Position numbers and translations under genes: made by a program. From CAWBXL01 sp963837365 (GTDB lineage: Bacteria > Acidobacteriota > Terriglobia > Terriglobales > Acidobacteriaceae): 64,000 bases of DNA. The notes beneath the pieces are model-generated. The model was given only the letters and a program-made list of their open reading frames with translations, did not search any database and was not told the origin of the DNA. Below are positions 42,809-51,090 of the stretch, one piece after another. Where the stretch lies: assembly GCA_963837365.1 (NCBI GenBank), contig CAWIMW010000002.1, forward strand, positions 1,178,001 through 1,242,000, written 5' to 3'. How positions within the stretch are numbered: position 1 is the first letter of the stretch; every line of letters starts with the position of its first letter.

Positions 42809-43189
42809 ATGCGACGTCCGCTCGGCGTAACGGCTATAGCGATCTATCTTTGTTTTGATTGTGCAGTTTCGCTGGGCTATGCTTTTGTCGATCTCCGCTC
42901 GGCGGTTCAGCATCACAGAATTCTTTGGCTCGATTTGGTGTTCGCCGCGGGATTCGGATTAATCGCTTGTGGGCTCTTGCGCCTTAAAGAATGGGCACGT
43001 TTCGCAGCAATGCTCGTTATTGCCATCTGGGCAGGCGAGAGGCTGCCTCTCTATTTGCTCCAGCCCAAACATTTTGATCTTTCGTACGGTTTGATCGTGC
43101 TTGAAGAAGTCATTGATCTGTTTGCTGTCTGGTATCTATTCCGATTCGCGACCGCCAGGTATTTTTCGAGGGCGGAGAAGACCACTTAG
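42809..43189 (+). CDS. Small integral membrane protein
   Basis: A 126-residue protein with about four hydrophobic segments: GVTAIAIYLCFDCAVSLGYA, LWLDLVFAAGFGLIACGLL, ARFAAMLVIAIWAGE and SYGLIVLEEVIDLFAVWYLF. A charged loop LRLKEWAR lies between the second and third. Unknown function; no clear ribosome-binding site. Confidence 0.55.
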   Translation: MRRPLGVTAIAIYLCFDCAVSLGYAFVDLRSAVQHHRILWLDLVFAAGFGLIACGLLRLKEWARFAAMLVIAIWAGERLPLYLLQPKHFDLSYGLIVLEEVIDLFAVWYLFRFATARYFSRAEKTT

Positions 43190-43480
43190 TTCAAACCACT
43201 ACAGGCAACCATCTCTCCGCTAAATACTACGACGGCTGGGTTTTTCGTTCGACTGTTAACAGGGTATCGCCTGATGAAAAACGGTTCGTATCAGGGCATG
43301 GCCTTGGGCCGTGCCGTCTGGAGCGAGAGGAATTGATTCCCGCGCCGATGGGCGCAACAACTCAGAAGCTTTGGGGTGGGTGCGCCTTTGGGCGGGTGGG
43401 CCGAGACCAACACGAAATGGCAGGGCTGAAGCCGCTGCCCTGATACGGACCATCTTCTAAACTGCACCACTACAGGATTG
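43190..43480. other. Spacer with remnants of dispersed repeat sequence
   Basis: It contains GGTGGGTGCGCCTTTGGGCG and GCAACAACTCAGAAGCTTTG type words that read open on both strands but have no gene features. Nothing else seen. Confidence 0.35.
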
Positions 43481-44680
43481 TTATTTTGCGTGCAATTTCC
43501 GCAGCCGCCGCGCCGCCTCTTCCAACGTCTCGTCCTTCTTGCAAAAGGCAAACCTCACCTGCCGCGCGCCATCGCGCGGATCGCGGTAGAAACTCGATCC
43601 CGGCACTGCGGCCACGCCGATCTCCTTCACCAGATACTTGGTGAAGGCTAAGTCATCCTGATGGCCGAAGGCGCTGATATCGGTCATCACGTAATACGCG
43701 CCACGCGGACGGAAACAACGGAAACCGGCTTCGGTCAACACCGGAACCAGTTTGTCGCGGCGTTTACGGTATCCCTCGGCCAAAGCGTCGTAATAACTGG
43801 GCGGCAGGCTTAGCGCCGACGCTCCTGCTTCCTGTAGTGGAGCCGGCGCGCCTACGGTAAGAAAATCATGCACCTTGCGGATGGCGTTGGTAATCGCAGG
43901 GGGAGCAATCGTCCAACCGACGCGCCATCCAGTCACGCTGTAGGTCTTTGACAAGCCGTTGATGGTGACCGTCCGCTCTTTCATGCCGTCCAGACTGGCG
44001 ATTGAGATATGGCGTGTACCGTCGTACAGAATGTGTTCGTAGATTTCATCGGTGATGGCGAGAACGTTGAATTCGATGCAAAGATCGCGGATCAGTTCCA
44101 GTTCGGCACGCGTGAAAACCTTGCCCGTCGGATTATTGGGAGTATTTACGATGATTGCTTTGGTCTGCGGGTGAAATGCTGCGCGTAGTTCCCGCTCATC
44201 GAAACTCCATTCGCCGTCGGCGGTTGCCGGCGGACGAAGCTTCACGAAACGAGGCTTGGCATCCGACAGAATCGAGTCCGGCCCGTAATTTTCATAGAAC
44301 GGTTCAAAGACAACGACTTCGTCTCCCGCATTGCAGACTGCCAGGAGTGTCGAAATCATGGCCTCAGTTGATCCACAGCAGACCGTGACTTCCGTTTCCG
44401 GGTCAACCTGGATTCCCTGCCATAGCTGGGTTTGCCGCGCGATGGCGTTGCGCAGATTCTTTGCCCCCCAGGTAATGGCATATTGATTAATGTCAGCGGC
44501 AACCGCTTCCTGCGCAGCCCGCTTGATTTCTGCTGGCGCAGAAAAATCAGGAAAGCCCTGGGAGAGATTGACGGCACCATGCAGCAGCGCCTGGCGCGTC
44601 ATCTCGCGGATAACCGACTCGGTAAAATAACCGACCTTGCTGCTTAGGAACTGCTTTTGGGAGATGGCTGCATCCGCCAT
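43481..44680 (-). CDS. PLP-dependent class I/II aminotransferase (YbdL/kynurenine aminotransferase-like)
   Basis: A 399-residue fold-type I aminotransferase. The PLP lysine lies in NGLSKTYSVTGWRVGW. Other conserved parts are LSQGFPDFSAP, CCGSTEAMISTLLA, the Asn in NTPNNPTGKVF, ITDEIYEHILYDG and the C-terminal Arg in ARQVRFAFCKKD. The pattern is nearest to YbdL or kynurenine/methionine aminotransferases; the amino donor cannot be told from sequence. No operon partner. Confidence 0.88.
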   Translation of the reverse strand: MADAAISQKQFLSSKVGYFTESVIREMTRQALLHGAVNLSQGFPDFSAPAEIKRAAQEAVAADINQYAITWGAKNLRNAIARQTQLWQGIQVDPETEVTVCCGSTEAMISTLLAVCNAGDEVVVFEPFYENYGPDSILSDAKPRFVKLRPPATADGEWSFDERELRAAFHPQTKAIIVNTPNNPTGKVFTRAELELIRDLCIEFNVLAITDEIYEHILYDGTRHISIASLDGMKERTVTINGLSKTYSVTGWRVGWTIAPPAITNAIRKVHDFLTVGAPAPLQEAGASALSLPPSYYDALAEGYRKRRDKLVPVLTEAGFRCFRPRGAYYVMTDISAFGHQDDLAFTKYLVKEIGVAAVPGSSFYRDPRDGARQVRFAFCKKDETLEEAARRLRKLHAK

Positions 44681-44708
44681 AAATTCGAGCCTAGCACAGT
44701 GGAGTATC

Positions 44709-45060
44709 TCACTTCGCTGCAGCGAAAAACCGCCGCTTCAGGTTGTCGCGATAAATATCGCATTGCGGGCCGCGCAACCTGGTGTTTGCCTCCACGTTTC
44801 CATTTTGCGTGATGGAGACGAAAGCGTGCGAGTCACCGAACGCCGGCCACTTTGGCAGGGTTCCGCCATTCGGATCACCCGTGCGGGCGAAATTCGCCCA
44901 GTAACCCTCGATGATGTCGGCAAGTTTGCGGTCGCTATCACCAAACTTTCCGCCGATGTTTCCCCCGGCTGGAAAATATCCGAAAACATACGGCAAATCC
45001 GCGGAATGCACCGAGCCTTGCGCCTCTTGTCCGGGGATGGCGCGCGCTGAAAATGGCCTT
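44709..45060 (-). pseudogene. C-terminal remnant of a type B carboxylesterase
   Basis: About 115 codons corresponding to the end of a carboxylesterase/para-nitrobenzyl esterase: ARAIPGQEAQGSVHSADLPY (with the catalytic His in GSVHSADLPYVFG), then DIIEGYWANFARTGDPNGG, then LPKWPAF. The nucleophile and N-terminal three quarters are absent; the fragment begins abruptly just after pheT. A deletion relic. Confidence 0.75.
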
Positions 45061-45077
45061 GGATTTGGAATAGAAGT

Positions 45078-47114
45078 CTAGGCCCGTTGTGTCCCACCGA
45101 GTGCTTCTAACGCCTTAACAATCTGCCCCGACCATTGCGCTACTTCATCCTCGCGCAAGGTGCGCTCATTGGACTGGAATGTAGCGCGCAAAAGAATAGA
45201 GTGATTACCCGCCGTGACATTGCCGCCCCGGAAAATTTCCGCAGGAATAAAGTTGCGCAGGTGCTCCAGTCCCAGTGACAAGACCGCTTGCTGAATCTTT
45301 TCAAATACAACGGAATCGGCGAACACAAATGAGAAGTCACGTTCCACCGCAGGGTAGCGAGGCAGCGCCTGATAGCGCACATGCCGCAAGTCATGCCGGT
45401 ACAACCGGTCAAGATAAATTTCCGCGATAAAGACATCCTGACGCAGTTTGCGTCCAGCGGCTAGATCAGGGTGGAGTTGTCCGAACTGAGCCACCGTAGC
45501 GCTATCCATGATAGCCCGCGCCGAACGTCCGGGATGATAGTGTTCCGGCGTTTGCGCATCGTAGCTGAGCGAGTTGAACTGGAAGGCTTGCAGAAGATTT
45601 TCCACGTCGCCTTTGAGATCGAAAAACGAAAGTGCCCGCGCCGCCTGATGGACTCCCGGAACTACAGCGCTGCCAGTCGCGCCCAGGCAAATTTGCTTCG
45701 ATTGTTTCGCCTGCCCGTTTGTCAGTTCGAACACATTACCGGCTTCAAACAAGCGAACGTTGGCGCTCTCGCGGTTCAGGTTGTAAGCCAGCATGTTTAA
45801 CATGCCGGGAACCATGGAGGTCCGCATCACGGAAGCTTCGGCACTCAAAGGATTGGCCAGTTCAATCACTGGAACAGAAGAAAACTGTTCAGCGTCTTCA
45901 TGGGAGATGAAGGTCAGCGAGACCGCCTCGTCGTACCCAAGTCCGAGTAAAGATGACCGTAGCCGCGAATCTTTCTTTGCATCTGGGAGTTCGACAACGG
46001 AACCCGCATAAGCCGGCAACCTATTGGGAAACTTATCGTAGCCATGCAGGCGGGCGATTTCCTCGATCAGGTCAATCTCGCGCTCCACATCCAGCCGCCA
46101 GCTGGGGATGCGGACCGAGAATACCTGCTCTTCGCCAGGTTCGGGCATGAGATCGAAACCCAGCCGCTTGAGAATGCGGAAAATTTCGTTGGTATCGAGC
46201 GGCTTGCCCAGAATACGGTGGACTTCCGAGATTCTAAGTTCTACCGGGGCTTGGTCCAGCTCGCGGCCAATCGCATCAATCTCTTCCCCTTGAAGTTTGC
46301 CGCCGCCAGATTCGATGATTCTCTGAGCAACGCGTGCGCATGCCAGCGAGGTCGCGCCATAATCGGCTCCACGCTCGAAGCGGTGCGAGGCGTCGGTGTG
46401 CAGGCCGTGGCGCTTGGCCGTCTTGCGGACAATGACCGGATCAAACCAGGCGGATTCGATCAGAATGTTCTTGGTCTTCTCGGTGATCATGGTGTCGAAG
46501 CCGCCCATGACCCCGGCGAGGGCGACGGGCTTTGCGGAGTCAGCGATGATCAGGTCTTGCGGATCGAGTTTGCGGTCTACGCCGTCGAGAGTCTTCAGCG
46601 TTTCCCCGGCGCGGGCTCGTCGGACAATGATTTTGCCGCCTTCGAGCAGATCGAGATCGAAAGCGTGGGTGGGATGGCCCATCTCCCAGAGCGTGTAGTT
46701 GGAGGCGTCAGCGGCGTTATTGATGGCACGCTGGTCTACGCTGGCGAGGCGTTTTGCGATGGCATCGGCGGATGTTTTGATAGTAACGCCACGGATAATC
46801 CGCGCGGTATAACGAGCGCAGCCTTCTTTGTCTTCGATGGAAATGACGAAATCAGTTTTGCCCTCGGACTTCGGCAGCTTCGGCTCGATTGGCTTCAGCG
46901 GCAGGTCGTACAGTGCTGAGCACTCCCTCGCAACGCCGTAGTGGTTCATGGCGTCAGGGCGGTTGGTAGTGATCTCCATCTCGAAGACCGTGCCCTCGCC
47001 TTCGCCGCTGACCCCTTCTACTGCGATGCCTGCGAGCGTGAGATCGTCGGCGAGCCGGCGGTTGGCCACCGGCAGGTCAACGAAATCGCGCAGCCATGTA
47101 GGAGAAAGTTTCAT
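45078..47114 (-). CDS. pheT: Phenylalanine--tRNA ligase beta subunit, short form
   Basis: A 678-residue PheT. Present: the N-terminal B1 start (MKLSPTWLRDFVDLP), B3/B4 (ARYTARIIRGV, HPTHAFDLDLL), B5 (RLDVEREIDLIEEIARLHGY), the catalytic-like core (SLTFISHEDAEQ) and a C-terminal anticodon-recognition-type domain (ERDFSFVFADSVVFEKI). The EMAP/tRNA-binding domain of about 110 residues that follows the N-terminus in E. coli PheT (795 residues) is missing: AGIAVEGVSGEGEGTVFEME runs straight on to ITTNRPDAMNHYGVARE. It pairs with PheS encoded just upstream. Confidence 0.95.
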   Translation of the reverse strand: MKLSPTWLRDFVDLPVANRRLADDLTLAGIAVEGVSGEGEGTVFEMEITTNRPDAMNHYGVARECSALYDLPLKPIEPKLPKSEGKTDFVISIEDKEGCARYTARIIRGVTIKTSADAIAKRLASVDQRAINNAADASNYTLWEMGHPTHAFDLDLLEGGKIIVRRARAGETLKTLDGVDRKLDPQDLIIADSAKPVALAGVMGGFDTMITEKTKNILIESAWFDPVIVRKTAKRHGLHTDASHRFERGADYGATSLACARVAQRIIESGGGKLQGEEIDAIGRELDQAPVELRISEVHRILGKPLDTNEIFRILKRLGFDLMPEPGEEQVFSVRIPSWRLDVEREIDLIEEIARLHGYDKFPNRLPAYAGSVVELPDAKKDSRLRSSLLGLGYDEAVSLTFISHEDAEQFSSVPVIELANPLSAEASVMRTSMVPGMLNMLAYNLNRESANVRLFEAGNVFELTNGQAKQSKQICLGATGSAVVPGVHQAARALSFFDLKGDVENLLQAFQFNSLSYDAQTPEHYHPGRSARAIMDSATVAQFGQLHPDLAAGRKLRQDVFIAEIYLDRLYRHDLRHVRYQALPRYPAVERDFSFVFADSVVFEKIQQAVLSLGLEHLRNFIPAEIFRGGNVTAGNHSILLRATFQSNERTLREDEVAQWSGQIVKALEALGGTQRA

Positions 47115-47117
47115 AAA

Positions 47118-47184
47118 AGCTTCTAGCTTCTAGCCGCTAGCTCCTAGCTAAACCGGTTTGGCTAGAAGCTAGGAGCTAGAAGCT
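47118..47184. repeat. CTAG-word palindrome filling the pheS-pheT spacer
   Basis: AGCTTCTAGCTTCTAGCC on the left and GGCTAGAAGCTAGGAGCT, AGAAGCT on the right form a long imperfect hairpin that occupies almost exactly the gap between the two genes. Confidence 0.7.
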
Positions 47185-48372
47185 CTACGTAAACTGCCCC
47201 AAAAACCTCACATCTCCATTAAAAAGCAACTGAATGTCATCCACACCGTATTTCAAAATCGCAATGCGCTCCACGCCCATGCCGAAAGCAAATCCGCTGA
47301 CTTTCTTCGGATCGTAGTCCACAAAGCCGTACACATTCGGGTCCACCATGCCGCAACCCAGCAGCTCGATCCAGCCGCTGGCTTTGCAGTTGCGGCAGGG
47401 GCCGCCGTCGCGCTGGCCTTTGCCTCCGCAGAAAATACAGCTGATCTGCACGTCGGCGCTGGGTTCGGTGAAGGGGAAAAAAGACGGATAGAAGCGCGTC
47501 TTCACGCTCGAGCCGAACAGCGCCTTCATGGCGTGGTCGAGCGTGCCCTTGAGATCGCAGAAGGTGATGTTGGTGTCCACCGCCAGTCCTTCGACCTGAT
47601 GAAACACTGGCGAGTGGGTGGCGTCGGGCGCGTCGTTGCGATGCACTTTTCCCGGACAGACCACGCGCACCGGAGGCTTCATCTTCTGCATAGTGCGAAT
47701 CTGCACCGGAGATGTGTGCGTGCGCAGCAGCAGGCGGTCGCGCTGCGGCTTTGAATCCTGGTTGGTTACAAACAGCGTGTCCTGGGTGTCGCGCGCCGGA
47801 TGGTTCGGCGGGAAGTTCAGGGCTTCGAAGTTGTAGTAGTCGGTCTCGATCTCAGGACCTTCTTCGACGGAGTATCCGAGGTTGCGGAAGACTCCGACGA
47901 TTTCGTTCATCGTTTTGATGATCGGGTGCTCGGCGCCGATGGGGCGGCGGGTGCCGGGGAGGGTGATGTCGACGCTTTGTTGAGCAGCATAGTGTGCAGC
48001 GAGACCAGCCGCAAATTTTCGCTGCGTCTCGGGGTCTGACTTGAAATCTCTAGATAGTCCTTTAAGAGCTGCCTGTCTAACAAGAATTTCGGTTTCGCGC
48101 CCTTGGACGAACTCTTCGACCTTGGTCTTCAATTCATTTACACATTGCCCCACGCCGCGCTTGGCTTCTTTTGGTGCCGATTTCAACCAAAGGTCGTTAA
48201 CCTGTGTGAGCACGCCGTTCTTGCGTGCGATCCAGCGATCACGAAAATTTTTCCAGTTGGATTCATCCCAGACAGCTTTAGCTTCGTCTTGAAGCGCAGC
48301 AAGCAATTCCTCCGCAGCCTTTTCAAGTACCTCAGGCGAGAAGTCCGTAAGTTTGGGAACGGTGTATGCCAC
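47185..48372 (-). CDS. pheS: Phenylalanine--tRNA ligase alpha subunit
   Basis: A 395-residue class II synthetase subunit. Motif 2 is VVCPGKVHRNDAPDATHSPV, motif 3 is GFAFGMGVERIAILKYG, and LFPFTEPSADVQ is present as FFPFTEPSADVQ. An inserted Cys cluster, Cys312/Cys315 and Cys326/Cys329 (SCIFCGGKGQRDGGPCRNC), probably binds zinc; E. coli PheS lacks it. A region before the DITLPG motif is also longer than usual. The start codon is GTG at 48372 without a clear Shine-Dalgarno. Confidence 0.95.
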   Translation of the reverse strand: MAYTVPKLTDFSPEVLEKAAEELLAALQDEAKAVWDESNWKNFRDRWIARKNGVLTQVNDLWLKSAPKEAKRGVGQCVNELKTKVEEFVQGRETEILVRQAALKGLSRDFKSDPETQRKFAAGLAAHYAAQQSVDITLPGTRRPIGAEHPIIKTMNEIVGVFRNLGYSVEEGPEIETDYYNFEALNFPPNHPARDTQDTLFVTNQDSKPQRDRLLLRTHTSPVQIRTMQKMKPPVRVVCPGKVHRNDAPDATHSPVFHQVEGLAVDTNITFCDLKGTLDHAMKALFGSSVKTRFYPSFFPFTEPSADVQISCIFCGGKGQRDGGPCRNCKASGWIELLGCGMVDPNVYGFVDYDPKKVSGFAFGMGVERIAILKYGVDDIQLLFNGDVRFLGQFT

Positions 48373-48405
48373 GTAATTGCACCAGCCGCTTCAGCGGCGG
48401 TATAT

Positions 48406-48547
48406 GAAAGCCCGGCATGGTAGTGCCGGGGAAGCATTGTTTATGACCGAGTCCCGTCAGGGACGGAACCTGGCCGGCATTGTGCCGTCCCTATCGGGAC
48501 TCGCACATTTGTTAATTCTTGTCCCGGCACTTCCGTGCCGGGCTTTC
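48406..48547. repeat. Nested palindromic element between rplT and pheS
   Basis: Outer arms GAAAGCCCGGCA and TGCCGGGCTTTC; inner arms GAGTCCCGTCAGGGACGG and CCGTCCCTATCGGGACTC. The 142 bases fold into a cruciform-like structure. It lies in a 395-base spacer that otherwise holds only repeat-type words (for example GCAGATTCCT...CGGAATGACAA, also at 51050-51086). Confidence 0.7.
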
Positions 48548-48767
48548 ACATGCCGCCGCTTCGCGGCTACTTCACTTGCGCTGCACGCATCACTTCGCGG
48601 ACGGCAAAAAGCAGATTCCTCACGGCTACGCCGTTCGGAATGACAATGATAATTGAGACGTACCGGCGCGGTTGAAAACTTGCCCTGAGCAATGCGAAGA
48701 GCCGCGCCCGGATACGAACCCAATCCATCAAATTTGCTGATAGCTGACGGCTGAAAGCTGAGAGCTG

Positions 48768-49133
48768 CTACGCGGCCCCGCCGAGAGCGCCCTTCGCCTG
48801 CTCGGCGAGGCTCTTAAATCCGGCTGGGTCTTTGACCGCGATATCCGCCAGAATCTTGCGATCCAGCTCGACTCCGGCTTTTTTCAGACCGTTGATGAAC
48901 GTGCTGTAGCTCATGCCGTTCAGCTTGGCGGCGGCGCCGATGCGTACGATCCACAAGCCGCGATACTGGCGCTTGCGCTGCTTGCGGCCGGAGTAGGCGA
49001 ACTTCAGCCCGCGCTCCACGGCCTCTTTGGCCGAGCGGTAGAGTTTGGATTTTGTCAGGAAATAGCCGCTGGCGCGGTCTAATATCTTTTTGCGTTTCGC
49101 GCGACGTTTCGTCCCGCGTTTTACACGAGGCAT
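48768..49133 (-). CDS. rplT: 50S ribosomal protein L20
   Basis: A 121-residue basic protein with the L20 N-terminus (MPRVKRGTKRRAKRKKILDR) and the conserved core GLWIVRIGAAAKLNGMSYS. It binds 23S rRNA early in assembly and in many bacteria represses its own operon. AAGGAG precedes the ATG. Third gene of infC-rpmI-rplT. Confidence 0.97.
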   Translation of the reverse strand: MPRVKRGTKRRAKRKKILDRASGYFLTKSKLYRSAKEAVERGLKFAYSGRKQRKRQYRGLWIVRIGAAAKLNGMSYSTFINGLKKAGVELDRKILADIAVKDPAGFKSLAEQAKGALGGAA

Positions 49134-49284
49134 GGGGTTGCTCCTTTTTATTTCTGTTTAACGGCGGCTGGAGGTAGGAGACTTTTGCGTCCGACCTCTT
49201 CACTCACCTGTGTGGAGATAGACTCCACAAACCGGGTTGAAAATCAGTTCCCGGTTCTCAGATATCAGTTCTCGGAACTGCTAT

Positions 49285-49479
49285 CTAGTACGGAATCATT
49301 CGCTTCACTTTGGGTGTGTCGGCATCACTCACCAGCACGGTCCCACCCAGATGTTTCTTGCGCTTCTTGTCCTTCGAAGTCAGGATGTGGCGCAGGAATG
49401 CCTTCGACCGCTTCACTTTTCCCGTCGCGGTCTTTTTGAAGCGCTTGGCCGCGCCCTTGTGCGTCTTAAGTTTCGGCAT
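49285..49479 (-). CDS. rpmI: 50S ribosomal protein L35
   Basis: A 64-residue basic protein: MPKLKTHKGAAKRFKKTATG, then FLRHILTSKDKKRKKHLGG. Normal length. A GAGG ribosome-binding site precedes the ATG. Lies between infC and rplT as in most bacteria. Confidence 0.97.
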   Translation of the reverse strand: MPKLKTHKGAAKRFKKTATGKVKRSKAFLRHILTSKDKKRKKHLGGTVLVSDADTPKVKRMIPY

Positions 49480-49538
49480 ATTTCCTCATTGGCTGTCAGC
49501 TTTCAGCTCAAAAATTGTAAGTCTTAATTCTTACAGAC

Positions 49539-50120
49539 CTACGCTTGCTTGGCTTGCGCGGATGGCTGCGCGTGGGGCGCTGCTTTCTGCGGCTTTTCTC
49601 CCGGCTTCTTCGCATTGGGCGCCAGGATCAGATGCAGTGTGTTGCCTTCCTGACGCGGCCGGAACTCCACAATTCCCTGGTCGCCAATGTCTTTAATCAA
49701 GCGTTCCAGAATCCCGCGTCCCAATCCGGTGCGGGTCATCTCGCGCCCGCGGAAGAAGATGGTCGCTTTGACCTTGTCACCTTCATCCAGAAAACGGAGC
49801 ACGTGGTTCTTCTTGGTTTCGTAATCGTGGTCGTCCACATTAATGCGGAACTTCACTTCTTTGACCGTGATTACCTTCTGGTGCTTCTTGGCCTCGCGCT
49901 CTTTTTTCTCCTGCTGGTACAGGAATTTCCCGAAGTCCATGATGCGGCATACGGGCGGAGTCGCTTTGGGTGAAATTTCAACCAGATCCAGGTTTTTCGA
50001 GCGGGCCATCTTCAGCGCCTCAAACGGAGGCAAAATTCCAATCTGCTGGCCTTCATCATCAATCACGCGAATTTCGCGGGCTCGAATACGGTCGTTGGTG
50101 CGGATAAAACGCTTATCGAT
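49539..50120 (-). CDS. infC: Translation initiation factor IF-3, with AUC start codon
   Basis: A 193-residue IF-3. The N-domain begins DKRFIRTNDRIRAREIRVID and the C-domain includes KEVKFRINVDDHDYETK and VKATIFFRGREMTRTGLG. The usual IF-3 N-terminus (RTNDRIRAREIRVI) is encoded upstream of the GTG at 50066, so that GTG is not the start. The only sensible initiator is ATC at 50120, preceded by GGGGAGG four bases away; an in-frame TAA lies further up with no ATG between. IF-3 genes commonly use AUU or AUC, allowing the factor to limit its own synthesis. The C-terminus has a Lys/Pro/Ala tail. Confidence 0.93.
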   Translation of the reverse strand: MDKRFIRTNDRIRAREIRVIDDEGQQIGILPPFEALKMARSKNLDLVEISPKATPPVCRIMDFGKFLYQQEKKEREAKKHQKVITVKEVKFRINVDDHDYETKKNHVLRFLDEGDKVKATIFFRGREMTRTGLGRGILERLIKDIGDQGIVEFRPRQEGNTLHLILAPNAKKPGEKPQKAAPHAQPSAQAKQA

Positions 50121-50160
50121 AAATCCTCCCCTAAATTGAACTACTTAAATGGGATAGAAG

Positions 50161-50166
50161 ATTATA
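50161..50166 (-). promoter_or_regulatory. -10 box of the infC operon
   Basis: TATAAT on the minus strand, about 41 bases before the AUC start codon. The -35 is weak (TGTCGC at 17 bases). Confidence 0.5.
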
Positions 50167-50227
50167 GCAAACCAGCACGGCTGGCGACATCTTTATACCA
50201 GCGGTTTTAGCTAGCTGATTGGCAGCT

Positions 50228-50932
50228 CTATGCTAGGACTTTGGCTGCCCGACGGGCTTCGATTCCATCCAGCGCTTTCCACAGCGCCTGGGCTGCTGCT
50301 TCTCCGGCTGCGAGTGCCTCCCCGGCGGCTACGGGGTCCGCTGCCAGCTGCTTTTCCAGCTGCTTGCGCCACACATTGGAGTGATGGACATCGGCGGTGG
50401 TATGCAGGGTGAAATAGCCGCAGGTTTTTTCGTCGGCTCCGTACATCTCGCGGAGGCCGCGGGCTTTTTCCTGGGCCACGCGTGGGACCTGCGATTCGTA
50501 AGCATAGAACGCGGCCAAAGCTTCGGCGGGAGTTCCCTCGCTGGCTACACGATGGAAATGGGCCATCAATCCTGTGATTTCGGGAAGCGGCGTGTGGCCG
50601 GCCAGGTTACGGCGGGCGCCCATGCCTTCGGCGAAGTCGAGCCAGATGTCAGCGTGTTCACGGCCAGGATTGCCGAACACATCCTCCGATCCCTTTTCGT
50701 CTGCCAGGTTGGCCAGCACCGCGCGGCGCAGCTCGCCTTCATTGAGGCGGATTCCCAGTTCAGCCAGGTAGGTGGGAAACGCCTCCACGTGGTGGTAATA
50801 GTCCTGAGCGTAGGCGCACAGATCTTCACGGCTCAGTTCACCTGCGGCCCAGGCCTTATAGAACGGGTGGCAGAGGAGGTCGTATTTGGCAATGCGGGCT
50901 TCTAGTTGTTCGAAGAATTGCTGAGTGTTCAT
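50228..50932 (-). CDS. CADD-family putative para-aminobenzoate synthase (folate pathway)
   Basis: A 234-residue TenA/PqqC-like helical protein from ATG 50932, which has an AGGAG site; a longer reading to 51040 does not. It matches the Chlamydia CADD family, diiron proteins thought to make para-aminobenzoate by sacrificing their own residues. Candidate iron ligands are Glu79 (LADEKG), His93 (REHADIW), Glu146 (YESQVP), His177, Asp181 and His184 (LHTTADVHHSNVW). Candidate sacrificial residues are Tyr25 (HPFYKAW) and Lys156 (VAQEKARG), at nearly the same spacing as Chlamydia Tyr27 and Lys152 (numbers from memory). Confidence 0.8.
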   Translation of the reverse strand: MNTQQFFEQLEARIAKYDLLCHPFYKAWAAGELSREDLCAYAQDYYHHVEAFPTYLAELGIRLNEGELRRAVLANLADEKGSEDVFGNPGREHADIWLDFAEGMGARRNLAGHTPLPEITGLMAHFHRVASEGTPAEALAAFYAYESQVPRVAQEKARGLREMYGADEKTCGYFTLHTTADVHHSNVWRKQLEKQLAADPVAAGEALAAGEAAAQALWKALDGIEARRAAKVLA

Positions 50933-51090
50933 GCTGGCTCCTGGGAAGAGTGAAGTATCAATATATGAGGTTGGGGGCACGGTGACAAGGGCGGCGGAGG
51001 GGAGGTGCAGGAATGTGAAACTGGCATCTGTTCGCCGCACGCGAAAGCAGATTCCTCCTTGTCGCTACGCTCCTGGTCGGAATGACAAAT

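Noticed and set aside
44709..45060. Complete small esterase gene
   Set aside because: Only the C-terminal quarter of a type B carboxylesterase is present, without the nucleophile.
46044..46919. 291-codon plus-strand frame opposite pheT
   Set aside because: Shadow of a conserved synthetase gene.
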